The position numbers were made by a program, and so were the translations under genes. From positions 255,581-319,580 of the forward strand of contig JANYES010000011.1 of NCBI GenBank assembly GCA_025362975.1: a stretch of DNA of 64,000 nucleotides, written 5' to 3'. Source of the stretch: Alphaproteobacteria bacterium (GTDB taxonomy: Bacteria > Pseudomonadota > Alphaproteobacteria > Rickettsiales > SXRF01). Shown piece after piece: positions 52,056-61,537 of the stretch. Each line of letters starts with the position of its first letter. Within the stretch, counting starts at the first letter, position 1. The notes under the pieces were generated by a model, which had not been told where the DNA came from, searched no databases, and saw only the letters and a list, made by a program, of their open reading frames with translations.

Positions 52056-53198
52056 ATGTCGAAAACCCTTCTTCCCACGGGATGTTATGACTTGCTGCCG
52101 CCACAGGCGCGGCAGGAGTCGGAGTTGTCGGCAGCCCTTCTGTCGGTGTTCGAAAGCTACGGCTATGAGCAGGTCGCGCCGCCGCTGCTCGAGTACAGCG
52201 AAAACCTCCTTGCGGGCCGCGGCGCGGCACTCTCGCCGCAAACCTTCCGCGTGATGGACCCGACCGCGCATAAAGTCATGGGCATCCGCGCCGATATTAC
52301 GTTGCAAATCGCCCGCATTGCCGCCGGGCGTTTGGCCCATGCGGCGCGTCCCTTGCGCCTGTGCTATAACGGCCTCATCCTGCGCATGCAGGGTGAGCAG
52401 TTGAAAAATGAACGCCAGTTGCGCCAAGCGGGTATCGAACTTATCGGCGCCGCTAGCGCCGAGTCCGACGCCGAAGTGATTTTAGTCGCCGCCAAAGCAC
52501 TCAAGAAAGCCGGCGTTACCACGCTGTCTATTGATTTAAACCTGCCCGGTATCGTCTCTTCCTTACTCGCCGACGAAAAGCTCTCCAACGAGGAGCTGAA
52601 AACCCTCTTCGAAGCCGTCGCCTGCAAGGACGTTTCCACCCTCACCACCTTCTCCTTCGCCGCCCGCGATACGCTGATCGGCCTGTTACAATCAGCCGGT
52701 CCGGCCACGTCGGCGCTTGCCGCCATTTCCAAACTTAAACTCCCCGACAACGCCCGCGCGCAGCTTAAAGATTTGCAGGACGTCGTTTCCATCCTCACCA
52801 ATGCCAGCAGCCCCGGCTGGTCGCTGACCGTCGACATCACCGAAAATCGCGGGCTGGATTACCATAGCGGCATCAACTTCTCGATCTTCATTCCGGGCGC
52901 TGCCTGCGAAGTCGGCCGCGGCGGCCGTTACCTCATCGAAAACGATTCCGGCCCCGGCACCGAAGCTACGGGCTTCACGCTCTACGTCGAAACCCTTCGC
53001 AATCTCCTTCCGGAACCTAAACGCCACAAGCGCATCTTCATCGCCGAAGCGGTCACTGAAGAACAAGCGGAAAAATTACAAGCCGATGGCTACGTCACCA
53101 TCTTCGCCCTGTCCGATTACGGCAACGGCGAAGACGAAGCGCGCCGCTTAGGCTGCGAATGGATGTTAAAAAACGGTATCACAGAAAAGTTGAAATAA
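52056..53198 (+). CDS. hisZ: ATP phosphoribosyltransferase regulatory subunit HisZ
   Basis: A class II histidyl-tRNA-synthetase-like paralogue that activates short-form HisG in histidine biosynthesis. It has 380 residues. [40 protein letters not shown] and [15 protein letters not shown] replace the catalytic motifs of true HisRS, and the anticodon-binding domain is missing or truncated, as typical of HisZ. The Tyr/His motif near the end ([15 protein letters not shown]) fits the family. It is 13 nt before purA, a pairing common in proteobacteria. Confidence 0.93.
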   Translation: MSKTLLPTGCYDLLPPQARQESELSAALLSVFESYGYEQVAPPLLEYSENLLAGRGAALSPQTFRVMDPTAHKVMGIRADITLQIARIAAGRLAHAARPLRLCYNGLILRMQGEQLKNERQLRQAGIELIGAASAESDAEVILVAAKALKKAGVTTLSIDLNLPGIVSSLLADEKLSNEELKTLFEAVACKDVSTLTTFSFAARDTLIGLLQSAGPATSALAAISKLKLPDNARAQLKDLQDVVSILTNASSPGWSLTVDITENRGLDYHSGINFSIFIPGAACEVGRGGRYLIENDSGPGTEATGFTLYVETLRNLLPEPKRHKRIFIAEAVTEEQAEKLQADGYVTIFALSDYGNGEDEARRLGCEWMLKNGITEKLK

Positions 53199-53211
53199 AG
53201 GAACAGGCGTC

Positions 53212-54504
53212 ATGACAAACGTTGCGGTAATCGGCTCCCAATGGGGCGACGAAGGTAAAGGTAAAGTAGTAGACTGGCTAAGCGAACGCGCCGACGTTGT
53301 CGTGCGTTTCCAAGGCGGCCATAACGCCGGTCACACGCTCGTCATCGACGGCGTCACCTACAAGCTGTCGCTGCTGCCATCGGGCATCGTGCGTCCCAAC
53401 AAAATGTCTATCATCGGCAACGGCGTGGTCATCGACCCATACGCGCTACTGAGCGAAATCGAAACCGTGGGCAAACTGGGCGTTAAAGTCACACCCGATA
53501 ATTTGCGCATCGCCGAAAACGCGCCGCTCATCCTGCCGGTGCACCGCATGGTCGACCAGTCCGCCGAAGCCATTCGCGGCAAAGGCAAAATCGGCACCAC
53601 GGGTCGTGGCATCGGCCCGGCTTATGAAGATAAAGTAGCACGCCGCGCCGTTCGCGTCTGCGACCTCGCTGACGAAGACCTGCTTCGCGACAAGCTCGAA
53701 AACCTGCTGGTGTACAACAACGCCCTTCTCGTCGCCGCCGGTGCACCGCCTATGCAGGTTGATGAAATCCTGAAGCCGCTGCTCGAAGTCGCGCCGAAAA
53801 TCCTGAGCTTCGCCACGCCCGTTTGGCTGCTGCTCGACAAGCTCCGCCGCGAAGGCAAGCGCATCCTGTTTGAAGGCGCGCAAGGCGCCATGCTCGACGT
53901 CGACCACGGCACATACCCTTACGTCACCTCCTCCAACACGCTGGCGGGCGCGGCCACCATCGGTTCCGGCATGGGGCTCGGCGGCATCGGCTACACGCTC
54001 GGCATCACCAAAGCGTACACCACCCGCGTCGGCTCCGGCCCGTTCCCAACCGAACTGACCGATGGAATCGGCGCAAAAATCGGCAAGATCGGCCATGAAT
54101 TCGGCACCGTCACGGGACGACCGCGCCGCTGCGGATGGTTTGACGCCGTGCTGGTTCGCCAGGCTGTCAAAATCTGCGGCATCAATGGCATTGCGCTGAC
54201 CAAGCTCGACATCCTCGACGGGTTCGATACGCTCAAAATCTGCGTCGGCTACAAGCATCAGGGCAAAACCTACGACTATCTGCCCGCCTCGATGAAAATC
54301 CAAGCCGAAGTCGAACCGATCTACGAAGAAATGCCCGGCTGGAACGAAACCACCCACGGCAAGCGCAGTTGGATCGACCTGCCCGCTCAGGCGATCAAGT
54401 ATATACGCCGCATCGAAGAGCTGATCGAGTGTCAGGTCGCCCTGCTGTCGACCAGCCCGAAACGCGAAGATACCATTCTCGTTCGCGACCCGTTTATCGA
54501 CTGA
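53212..54504 (+). CDS. purA: Adenylosuccinate synthetase
   Basis: Joins IMP and aspartate with GTP in adenine nucleotide synthesis. It has 430 residues, the usual length. The P-loop-like [20 protein letters not shown], the catalytic [47 protein letters not shown] and [11 protein letters not shown] are all present. It is the last gene before a strong terminator and is probably co-transcribed with hisZ. Confidence 0.98.
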   Translation: MTNVAVIGSQWGDEGKGKVVDWLSERADVVVRFQGGHNAGHTLVIDGVTYKLSLLPSGIVRPNKMSIIGNGVVIDPYALLSEIETVGKLGVKVTPDNLRIAENAPLILPVHRMVDQSAEAIRGKGKIGTTGRGIGPAYEDKVARRAVRVCDLADEDLLRDKLENLLVYNNALLVAAGAPPMQVDEILKPLLEVAPKILSFATPVWLLLDKLRREGKRILFEGAQGAMLDVDHGTYPYVTSSNTLAGAATIGSGMGLGGIGYTLGITKAYTTRVGSGPFPTELTDGIGAKIGKIGHEFGTVTGRPRRCGWFDAVLVRQAVKICGINGIALTKLDILDGFDTLKICVGYKHQGKTYDYLPASMKIQAEVEPIYEEMPGWNETTHGKRSWIDLPAQAIKYIRRIEELIECQVALLSTSPKREDTILVRDPFID

Positions 54505-54538
54505 ATAGTTTAAGTTATTAAAATACATAAACTTGTCA

Positions 54539-54574
54539 TTTTTAGCGCCCTGCCATTGCTCAGGGTGCTAAAAA
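54539..54574 (+). terminator. Rho-independent terminator after purA
   Basis: A 14-bp stem with one G-T pair (TTTTTAGCGCCCTG at 54539-54552 with 54561-54574) has an 8-nt loop and A/T tracts on both sides. A second small hairpin (ACCCTT-TTTT-AAGGGT) lies at 54620-54635, within the promoter region of the pseudokinase gene. Confidence 0.9.
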
Positions 54575-54682
54575 GCGCCGTTTCAAGTAGGATATCTCCC
54601 CGTTACAGCAGTTTCTTTTACCCTTTTTTAAGGGTGCGCATCTAAGATTGATAATTAGCATTTATCAAACGGTTCGGGTCGG

Positions 54683-56839
54683 ATGGCTAAGGAAAATTCT
54701 TCACCAGCAGGCGATAGGGCAAGCACGCAGACAGCGATAGAGTCCGGTTTGGTCGAGGATAAAAAGGCCAATGCGCCCCTGCTCGCCAAGCTTCGTGACA
54801 CCCTGAAAAACTACAAATCCCCGCACGACACCTGCCAGATCGACTCGATCAAAGACCGTTTCAAGATCGACCTTATGCAGCCGCTGCCCGATTTCGACAT
54901 CACGCAGGCGAAGGCCTATGCCGCCAGCGACACAGTCGAGCCGAGCAAACAGCTGGTCGCGCATGTGTGCGAATGGGGAAAAAGCCAGCGCTATACCGCC
55001 ATCGGGCAGTTGTTCAATTTCGAGCACCGCGCCATCGCCCAGCTCGTGGCAGCCGGGAATATGCGCCTGTCGACCACGCAGGAAGAGCGCTACGTGCTGG
55101 TCTACGAACGCCCGCCGGGCATTCGCTTAGGCGAACTCATCCGCCGCAAAAAACTGCCGGTCAACACCACCTTCATCTACGAACACATCCTGACACCCGT
55201 TGTGGGCGCCATCGCACAGCTCAGCGAGCTTGGCATTTCGCACGGCATGATCAACATCGACACCATCTACATCAGCGACACCGCCGTGCTCGCGCCGTGC
55301 CTGAGCGAACCGTGCGGCCTGTCCCAGCCCTACTGGTACGAGTCCATAGAGCGCATGCAGGCGCTGCCGCACGCCAAAGGCGAAGGCTCCGTTGGGCATG
55401 ATTATTACGCGCTGGCCGTGGTGCTGCTTGAAATCGTCCACGGGCATGAACATTTGTCCACGATTTCGCGCGCCGACCTTGAAATACTGATGCTGCGCCA
55501 AGGCGCATGCAACGCGCTGATGCGCGAAAAGGACGTGCCGGAAGTATTCTACGATTTCTTCCGCGGCGCGCTCACCTTAAGCAACGAAGAGCGTTGGACG
55601 GGAAAACAGGTCGCCTTATGGCTGGGCGGCAAGCGTTTCAACGTATTGCCGCCGCCGGTTCCCGGCGATGCCGTGCGCCCTTACGAATTCGGCGAAAAAC
55701 ACGCCAACACCCGCCGCGAACTCGCGTATCTGTTCTCCTCCGACTGGGAGCACATGATCGCTTCGCTCAACAACAACCAGCTCGCGCACTGGGTCTCGGT
55801 GTCGCTTCGCAACAAAGAGCTTTCCGACATTGTCAGCCGCTTGAGCCGCACCGCCTTCGACTTAAGCGCCAAGAACGAAGGGCAGACCTACGAAGCGCTG
55901 ATGAACATCATTTTACTGCTTGACCCGCAAGGCCCGATACGCATCCGCCAGCTGTCGATGAACATTGACGGTATGGACGGGCTTGCCGTGGAGCTTTACT
56001 CCAAAAAACAAAATCCCGAGCTGCAACTCATCGCCCGCTTCATCGAGCTGAACATGGTGAATTACTGGGTCGAGCTGCAAAACAAAGTCCACAAGGGCGA
56101 GTATCAGGTTTCGACGCTGCTCAACAATCTCAACATGCGCCTCGACCGCCTGCGCGGCTGCATCCGCAATACCGGCATGGGCTTCGGGTTAGAACGCATG
56201 ATGTATGAGCTTAACCCCGAAATGCCCTGCGTCAGCCCGCTCTTTATCAATGCTAATGTGACCTCGCTCGGCCAATTGCTCATCCAGCTTGACCGCCTCG
56301 CCAGCCAGCTCGGCGATGACGACGAAACCATCGACCGCCACATCGCCTCGTTCATCGCCAGTAAACTTTTAATCCTGCACGAAATCCGCCTCGACGAACT
56401 CGCTGGCATCCCCGAACTCGCCACCAATAAAACCATTATGGCGATTTACCTCCTCGGCTCCGCACAGCTCAAGGTCAACCAGCTTCGCGTGCCGGGGCTT
56501 ACCAACTGGCTCGTGCTTCGCACCTTGCCGCTGATGGACTTCATCCACAGCCGCACCCTGCGCCAGAAATATAAAAACGCCCTGCTCGCCGTTGCGCCCA
56601 CGGGCTACATTCCCAAACTCGCCGAACTCGTCGTCAGCGCCGATTATGCCGTCAACGACGAAGTCGGATTCAAGCAAGCGCTCGCCACTTTCCGCAGCAA
56701 TAGGGATTCCATCCGCTACTACGAAGCCGCCCACAACATCGAGGCCGAAAGCCAGACGATGGGCTACAATATCGCCAAGATGGTGGCGTATATCTGCCTG
56801 TGCGGCTCGATTTATTTCCTGACGCGGGGAGGTTTATAA
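54683..56839 (+). CDS. Membrane-anchored pseudokinase-like protein
   Basis: A 718-residue protein. Residues about 75-330 resemble a Ser/Thr kinase fold, but catalytic residues are gone: the beta-3 Lys position reads LVAHV, the catalytic loop is HGMINIDTIYI (about 187-197, lacking the D, K and N), and no DFG is seen. The alpha-F Asp survives in GHDYYALAVVLLEIVHGHEH. A long helical region follows, and a single C-terminal helix (VAYICLCGSIYFLTRGGL) anchors it in the membrane. The next gene, 1 nt away, is a small membrane protein. A scaffold or regulatory role is inferred. Confidence 0.75.
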   Translation: MAKENSSPAGDRASTQTAIESGLVEDKKANAPLLAKLRDTLKNYKSPHDTCQIDSIKDRFKIDLMQPLPDFDITQAKAYAASDTVEPSKQLVAHVCEWGKSQRYTAIGQLFNFEHRAIAQLVAAGNMRLSTTQEERYVLVYERPPGIRLGELIRRKKLPVNTTFIYEHILTPVVGAIAQLSELGISHGMINIDTIYISDTAVLAPCLSEPCGLSQPYWYESIERMQALPHAKGEGSVGHDYYALAVVLLEIVHGHEHLSTISRADLEILMLRQGACNALMREKDVPEVFYDFFRGALTLSNEERWTGKQVALWLGGKRFNVLPPPVPGDAVRPYEFGEKHANTRRELAYLFSSDWEHMIASLNNNQLAHWVSVSLRNKELSDIVSRLSRTAFDLSAKNEGQTYEALMNIILLLDPQGPIRIRQLSMNIDGMDGLAVELYSKKQNPELQLIARFIELNMVNYWVELQNKVHKGEYQVSTLLNNLNMRLDRLRGCIRNTGMGFGLERMMYELNPEMPCVSPLFINANVTSLGQLLIQLDRLASQLGDDDETIDRHIASFIASKLLILHEIRLDELAGIPELATNKTIMAIYLLGSAQLKVNQLRVPGLTNWLVLRTLPLMDFIHSRTLRQKYKNALLAVAPTGYIPKLAELVVSADYAVNDEVGFKQALATFRSNRDSIRYYEAAHNIEAESQTMGYNIAKMVAYICLCGSIYFLTRGGL

Positions 56840-56840
56840 C

Positions 56841-57293
56841 ATGGGTTTAGTCGCGTTCCTCATCATCTGCCTTGTCGGCATCGTCGTGCTTCAGTTCGGC
56901 TTCATCTTCATCATGCTGGCCATGATGCCAGCCATCGTCGCGTGGTACACCGACACCGACCGCAAGCACTCCGTATTCAAAATCATAGGCTGCGGCAATC
57001 TGGCCGCGGGCCTGTCCACTTTCGCGCCCATCGTCCAGTCCGCGTTCCACTCGAAGCGCTTCGATGTCGAAAGCGTCATCACCGACCCGAGCGTGTGGCT
57101 GTTCATCTATCTCGGCGCCGGTTCCGGTTGGGGCATGATTTACCTCTGCCGCTTCATTTCGCGCTTTGTAGTCACCATGACCTACGAATATAACATCAGC
57201 ACGCTCAAGAAACAGCAGCAACGCCTCATCGCCGAATGGGGCCCGGAAATAGCGCTCACCGACGAATCCGAGCAGGACAACATCGAGTACTAA
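56841..57293 (+). CDS. Small membrane protein partnered with the pseudokinase
   Basis: A 150-residue protein with about three membrane helices (FLIICLVGIVVLQFGFIFIM, a segment near NLAAGLSTFAPI, and WLFIYLGAGSGWGMIYL) and a charged C-terminal tail (LKKQQQRLIAEWGPEIALTD). It starts 1 nt after the pseudokinase stop, so the two are certainly co-transcribed and probably interact. No family is recognised. Confidence 0.72.
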   Translation: MGLVAFLIICLVGIVVLQFGFIFIMLAMMPAIVAWYTDTDRKHSVFKIIGCGNLAAGLSTFAPIVQSAFHSKRFDVESVITDPSVWLFIYLGAGSGWGMIYLCRFISRFVVTMTYEYNISTLKKQQQRLIAEWGPEIALTDESEQDNIEY

Positions 57294-57444
57294 TCCCCCG
57301 TAAAATTATTCTGCTGGCACTTTACGCTTTGTTAATCAAAAATAATTAGGTTGTACTTATATTTAATTTTACAGTTTAATGTTGTGCCGCTCCGGGAAAC
57401 TGGATATAACTGGCATAAATATAAGAAAAATGGAGGGAATAACA

Positions 57445-57762
57445 ATGGCTACAACCGTCGATCAAATACAACCCTCGATTGTACTCCCTGCCTGCATGGA
57501 CGTAGTGGCCTGCGGCCCTATCGCTACCACCGTGCTCAAACAGCTCAACAGCCAAACCCGCATCGGCATCGATGCTTCGGCCCTCGAGCGCGTGTCGACG
57601 CCCGGCGTGCAGCTTCTGATGAGCGCCATCAAAACCGCCGAAAACGACGGCAAGCGCCTTGTGGTTCTCTGGGCGTCGCCCGCGCTAATGCAGGCCGTCA
57701 ACGATCTCGGCCTCAGTCAGCATTTCCATCCTTATCTCGATAACAGAAAGGCCATCCAATGA
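57445..57762 (+). CDS. STAS-domain protein (anti-anti-sigma/chemotaxis type)
   Basis: About 105 residues from the ATG at 57445, which has GGAGGG 8 nt upstream. The STAS fold core is clear: QPSIVLPACMDVVACGPIAT, IGIDASALERVSTPGVQLLM (with the conserved Ser/Thr of the phosphorylation loop in VSTPGV) and KRLVVLWASPALMQAVNDLG. Such genes often open alphaproteobacterial chemotaxis operons before cheY and cheA. Its stop overlaps the cheY start (ATGA). Confidence 0.88.
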   Translation: MATTVDQIQPSIVLPACMDVVACGPIATTVLKQLNSQTRIGIDASALERVSTPGVQLLMSAIKTAENDGKRLVVLWASPALMQAVNDLGLSQHFHPYLDNRKAIQ

Positions 57763-58124
57763 AACGCGCACTCGCCGTTGACGATTCAAAAACCATGCGC
57801 GACATGGTGTCTTTCACGCTCAAGGGCGCGGGATTCGAAGTCATCGAAGCCGAAGATGGCAAGGACGCCATCGCCAAGCTCGGCGACAGCAAGGTCGACG
57901 TGGTCATCACAGATCTGAACATGCCCAACATGAACGGCTTCGAACTCATCCGTAACCTCCGCAATCAGGAAAACCACAAATTCACTCCTATCCTCATGCT
58001 CACCACCGAAGGTGACGAAACCAAAAAACAAGAAGGCAAAACCGCGGGTGCCACGGGTTGGATCATCAAGCCCTTCAACCCGGAAAAACTGATTCAAGTC
58101 ATCAACAAAGTCTGCGGAGCTTAA
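57759..58124 (+). CDS. cheY: Chemotaxis response regulator CheY
   Basis: A 121-residue single receiver domain that binds the flagellar motor when phosphorylated by CheA. The acidic pair is in ALAVDDSKTMRD, the phospho-acceptor Asp52 in VVITDLNMPNMNGFE, Thr82 in MLTTEGDE, and Lys104 in IIKPFNPEKL; all five signature residues are intact, unlike the degenerate receiver at 5649. It overlaps the STAS gene by 4 nt and lies 4 nt before cheA. Confidence 0.97.
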   Translation: MKRALAVDDSKTMRDMVSFTLKGAGFEVIEAEDGKDAIAKLGDSKVDVVITDLNMPNMNGFELIRNLRNQENHKFTPILMLTTEGDETKKQEGKTAGATGWIIKPFNPEKLIQVINKVCGA

Positions 58125-58128
58125 AGTT

Positions 58129-60117
58129 ATGCATGATGAGCTGCAACAATTCAAAGCGACCTACATCAACGAGTGCCTTGAGCTGCTCGCGTCAATGGAA
58201 GAGAGCCTGATGCAGCTTGACGAAAACAATGCCAGCTCCGAAGAGCTAAACGCCATTTTCCGCTGCGCGCATTCGATCAAAGGCGGTGCGGGCGCGTTCG
58301 GTTTCACCAGCATCGCCAGCTTTACTCATATTTTAGAAGCCCTGCTCGACCAACTCCGCGAAGGCAAAATCGCCGCGTCGCGCCTTGTCATCGACACGCT
58401 GCTTAAATCCAAAGACATTGTGCTCACGATGGTCATGACTGCGCGCGATGACGGTGAGCTTGCCGCCGGGTACGGCGACGACATCGCCGCTCAGCTCGCC
58501 GAAATCTGCAATATGCCGCAACCCGCCAGCAAAGCTGAAACCGCCAAACCTGCCAGCGGCACCAACACCGGTTACACCATTCATTTCGTGCCGCACCCCG
58601 CTATGATCGCCCACGGCTCCGACCCGCTGCTGCTCTTGCGCGAGCTTCGCCGTTTAGGGATGTGCACCATCAGCACCGACGCCATGCGCATTCCGCTGCT
58701 CGACAGCTTCAACTACGAGCATTCGTATCTGGGCTGGGACATCACCATCATCACCGACAAGCCAAAATCTGCGCTGGAAGAAGTCTTCGAATTCGTCGAC
58801 GGCGAATGCGAACTCACCATCACCAGCGACGCGGTGGAAGAAACCGCCGAGCCTACTCCCGCCGCCATCATCGAGCCCATCGCCCCCACTCAGCAGGGCG
58901 GCAAAGAACCCGCCATACAGGCCACCAACTCCATCCGCGTCGATATCGACAAGGTGGACCGCCTTATCAACATGGTGGGCGAAATCGTCATCATTCAAGC
59001 AATGCTCTCCATGCAGACCCGCGATCTTGCCGCGCAGGAACACATCGAACTCGTCGGCGGCATTACCGAACTAAACACCCACACCCGCGAGCTGCAAGCC
59101 GCCGTCATGGCCATCCGCATGCAGCCGGTGAAGTCCATTTTCTCGCGCATGCCGCGCCTCGTGCGCGATCTTTCCAGCCAGCTTGGCAAAAATATTCGCT
59201 TGGAAATGGAAGGTGAAAACACCGAGGTCGACAAAACCATCATCGAACAACTCTCCGACCCCCTCACCCACATGATCCGCAATTCCATCGACCACGGGTT
59301 GGAAATGCCCGACCAACGCGTCGCCAACGGCAAACTGGCGCAGGGCACCATCCATCTTGCCGCCTCACATCGCGGCGGGCGCATTGTCATCGAAATAACC
59401 GATGACGGCGCGGGCATCAACCGCGAGCGCGTGCTCGCCAAAGCCAAGGAAAAAGGCCTCGTTGCGCAAGACGCGCAGATGACACCCGAAGAAATCGACC
59501 AGCTCATTTTCGCGCCGGGCTTCTCTACCGCCGAAACCGTCACCAGCATTTCGGGGCGCGGTGTCGGAATGGATGTGGTTAAGCGCAACATCGAAGGCAT
59601 TGGTGGCACCGTCACCGTCACCAACACCCCCGGCAAAGGCGCGCACTTCACCACCTCCCTGCCGCTCACGCTTGCCATCCTCGACGGCATGATCGTGCGC
59701 GTGAACACCGAATGCTACATCATCCCCATCGCCAACATTATCGAAACCCTTCGCCCCAAACCCGAAGAAGTGCGCGATATCGCCGATGGTCAATCAGTCA
59801 TCAACGTCCGCGGCAATTTCGTGCCGGTGCTCTATCTGCACCCCCTATTTTCTATTCCCGGCGCTGTGCGCGACGCGAGCAAAGCCCTCGTCGTCCTCGT
59901 TGAAAACGGCCATGAACAAATCGGCCTCGTCGTCGACGAGTTGGTGGGCCAGCAGCAGGTCGTCATTAAAACGCTTGAAGACAATGCCGACCCCGTCGCC
60001 GGTGTGTCGGGCGCCACCATCCTCGGCGACGGCAAAGTCTCGCTCATACTCGATATCGCCGGATTACGCCGCATGAAACACAAGCTTGTGCCCGAAACCG
60101 AATTACAAGCCGCATGA
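58129..60117 (+). CDS. cheA: Chemotaxis histidine kinase CheA
   Basis: The receptor-coupled kinase that phosphorylates CheY. It has 662 residues: the P1 Hpt domain with phospho-acceptor His48 in RCAHSIKGGAGAFGF; a P2-like CheY-binding region (about 145-245); P3 dimerisation helices (QATNSIRVDIDKVDRLINMV); the P4 ATPase (HMIRNSIDHGLEMPDQRV, DDGAGINRERV, GFSTAETVTSISGRGVGMDV); and the P5 CheW-like domain (LPLTLAILDGMIVRVNTECY). All domains are intact. Confidence 0.98.
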   Translation: MHDELQQFKATYINECLELLASMEESLMQLDENNASSEELNAIFRCAHSIKGGAGAFGFTSIASFTHILEALLDQLREGKIAASRLVIDTLLKSKDIVLTMVMTARDDGELAAGYGDDIAAQLAEICNMPQPASKAETAKPASGTNTGYTIHFVPHPAMIAHGSDPLLLLRELRRLGMCTISTDAMRIPLLDSFNYEHSYLGWDITIITDKPKSALEEVFEFVDGECELTITSDAVEETAEPTPAAIIEPIAPTQQGGKEPAIQATNSIRVDIDKVDRLINMVGEIVIIQAMLSMQTRDLAAQEHIELVGGITELNTHTRELQAAVMAIRMQPVKSIFSRMPRLVRDLSSQLGKNIRLEMEGENTEVDKTIIEQLSDPLTHMIRNSIDHGLEMPDQRVANGKLAQGTIHLAASHRGGRIVIEITDDGAGINRERVLAKAKEKGLVAQDAQMTPEEIDQLIFAPGFSTAETVTSISGRGVGMDVVKRNIEGIGGTVTVTNTPGKGAHFTTSLPLTLAILDGMIVRVNTECYIIPIANIIETLRPKPEEVRDIADGQSVINVRGNFVPVLYLHPLFSIPGAVRDASKALVVLVENGHEQIGLVVDELVGQQQVVIKTLEDNADPVAGVSGATILGDGKVSLILDIAGLRRMKHKLVPETELQAA

Positions 60118-60130
60118 GAAAGGAACCCAC

Positions 60131-60619
60131 ATGAGCACCGCCACCGCACTACCTCTGAGCAGCGTATCGACCATGCAATTTCTCACCTTCACCGTAGGCA
60201 AGGAAGAGTTCGGCGTCGATATCATGATGGTTCGCGAAGTCAAAGGCTGGTCCGAAACCACGCACCTTCCCAACACGCCGGAATACCTCCGTGGGGTACT
60301 TAACCTGCGCGGCATCATCATTCCCATCTTCGATTTACGCGCCCGCTTCGGCGGCGGCCTGACCGATGCCAATGAAAAGAACGTCGTGGTCATCATCGCC
60401 GTCGGCAACCGCACTTTAGGCATTCTTGTCGACACCGTGTCTGACATCCTGACGGTGGGCGGTTCCGACATCAAGCCGTCGCCCGAAACCAGCATCGGCA
60501 TTAATGAAAAATTCGTCTCCGGCCTCATCGCCGTCGAAGGCCGCATGGTGGTTCTGCTCGACATCGAAGTGCTGCTTTCCGGCGACGTCCAGCTCATCAA
60601 TGACAACGTAAAGGCTTGA
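60131..60619 (+). CDS. cheW: Chemotaxis coupling protein CheW
   Basis: Links chemoreceptors to CheA. It has about 162 residues from the ATG at 60131 (MSTATALPLSSVSTMQFLTF), preceded by AAGGA. Two SH3-like halves are recognisable: FTVGKEEFGVDIMMVREVKG and LPNTPEYLRGVLNLRGIIIP with IFDLRARFGGGL, then LGILVDTVSDILTVGGSDIK and FVSGLIAVEGRMVVLLDIEV. It follows cheA by 13 nt. Confidence 0.97.
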   Translation: MSTATALPLSSVSTMQFLTFTVGKEEFGVDIMMVREVKGWSETTHLPNTPEYLRGVLNLRGIIIPIFDLRARFGGGLTDANEKNVVVIIAVGNRTLGILVDTVSDILTVGGSDIKPSPETSIGINEKFVSGLIAVEGRMVVLLDIEVLLSGDVQLINDNVKA

Positions 60620-60673
60620 TCCATGCAGCTCACCGCCTATACTCCCAGCATCGCCCCACCACCCGGAGACGCC

Positions 60674-61423
60674 ATGCTCGCCCGCCATATCCTGCTGCTA
60701 TCCACCCTGCTATTGCCCGGCATCGCGCACGCCCAGCCGCAGAAACCCGTCATCTGGGGCTATCAGGGCGGCGGCAACGACGATGAAGGCTGGGGCACGC
60801 TCTCGCACGACTTCATCACCTGCGACACCGGCAACAACCAATCCCCCGTCGCCATCAACGAGCCTAAACAATCCGCCATGCCCCCGCTCGACGTGCATTA
60901 TCACAGCGCCACCATGAGCATGGAGCGCAAGGACCGCACTATCGTCATCACCATGACCGGCGCGGGCTATCTCGAAGACAGCGGCAAACGCTACAAGCTC
61001 ATCGAAATGCGCATGCATTCGCCCGCCGAGCACGAAGTTGTCGGCGAAGTCAAACCCGCCGAAATCCACCTCATCCATAAAAGCGCCGACGGCAAGATCC
61101 TCATCCTCGGCATTTTCGCCGACATCCGCGCCAAGGAAAACCCGGCCCTGCAACTCATTCTCGATAAAGCCCCCGCCAAAACCGGCATCAAACCGCTCGT
61201 CACTTTCAACCCCGCCGATCTTCTCCCCGAGTCTAAAGGCTACTACGCCTATACCGGCTCGCTCAGCTGGCCGCCCTGCACCGAAGGCGTCGAATGGCGC
61301 GTGATGAAAGACGACATGGCCATCACGCAGGGCCAAATGAAAGCAATCGGAAAACTGCTCGGCCGCAACGCGCGGCTGCTGCAACCGCTCTACCTTCGCC
61401 CCGTCAAACAAACATTGAATTAA
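60674..61423 (+). CDS. Alpha-carbonic-anhydrase-like exported protein lacking one zinc ligand
   Basis: About 249 residues from the ATG at 60674 (GGAG 6-7 nt upstream) with signal peptide MLARHILLLSTLLLPGIAHA. The alpha-CA fold is clear (NNQSPVAINEP; LIEMRMHSPAEHEVVGEVKP; AEIHLIHKSADG; TGSLSWPPCTEGVEW). The metal site is not canonical: family F-H-F-H-x-P-S-E-H reads MRMHSPAEH, so the first zinc His is Arg113; His115 and His132 remain. The SLTTPP gatekeeper reads SLSWPP. CO2 hydration is therefore doubtful, and it may be a carbonic-anhydrase-related protein. It sits between cheW and a chemoreceptor gene. Confidence 0.85.
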   Translation: MLARHILLLSTLLLPGIAHAQPQKPVIWGYQGGGNDDEGWGTLSHDFITCDTGNNQSPVAINEPKQSAMPPLDVHYHSATMSMERKDRTIVITMTGAGYLEDSGKRYKLIEMRMHSPAEHEVVGEVKPAEIHLIHKSADGKILILGIFADIRAKENPALQLILDKAPAKTGIKPLVTFNPADLLPESKGYYAYTGSLSWPPCTEGVEWRVMKDDMAITQGQMKAIGKLLGRNARLLQPLYLRPVKQTLN

Positions 61424-61537
61424 GCATATGAAAAACACAGCAGGATTCAACGCGCCTATCTATACAACCACAACGAGCTTTAGTGAAAACAAACTCTCGT
61501 TTAACGAGATAAAACGTAATGCAACCAAGGAGGTTTT

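Noticed and set aside
53446-54528. Minus-strand open frame (360 codons) antisense to purA
   Set aside because: purA is unambiguous on the plus strand; the antisense composition is typical of a shadow.
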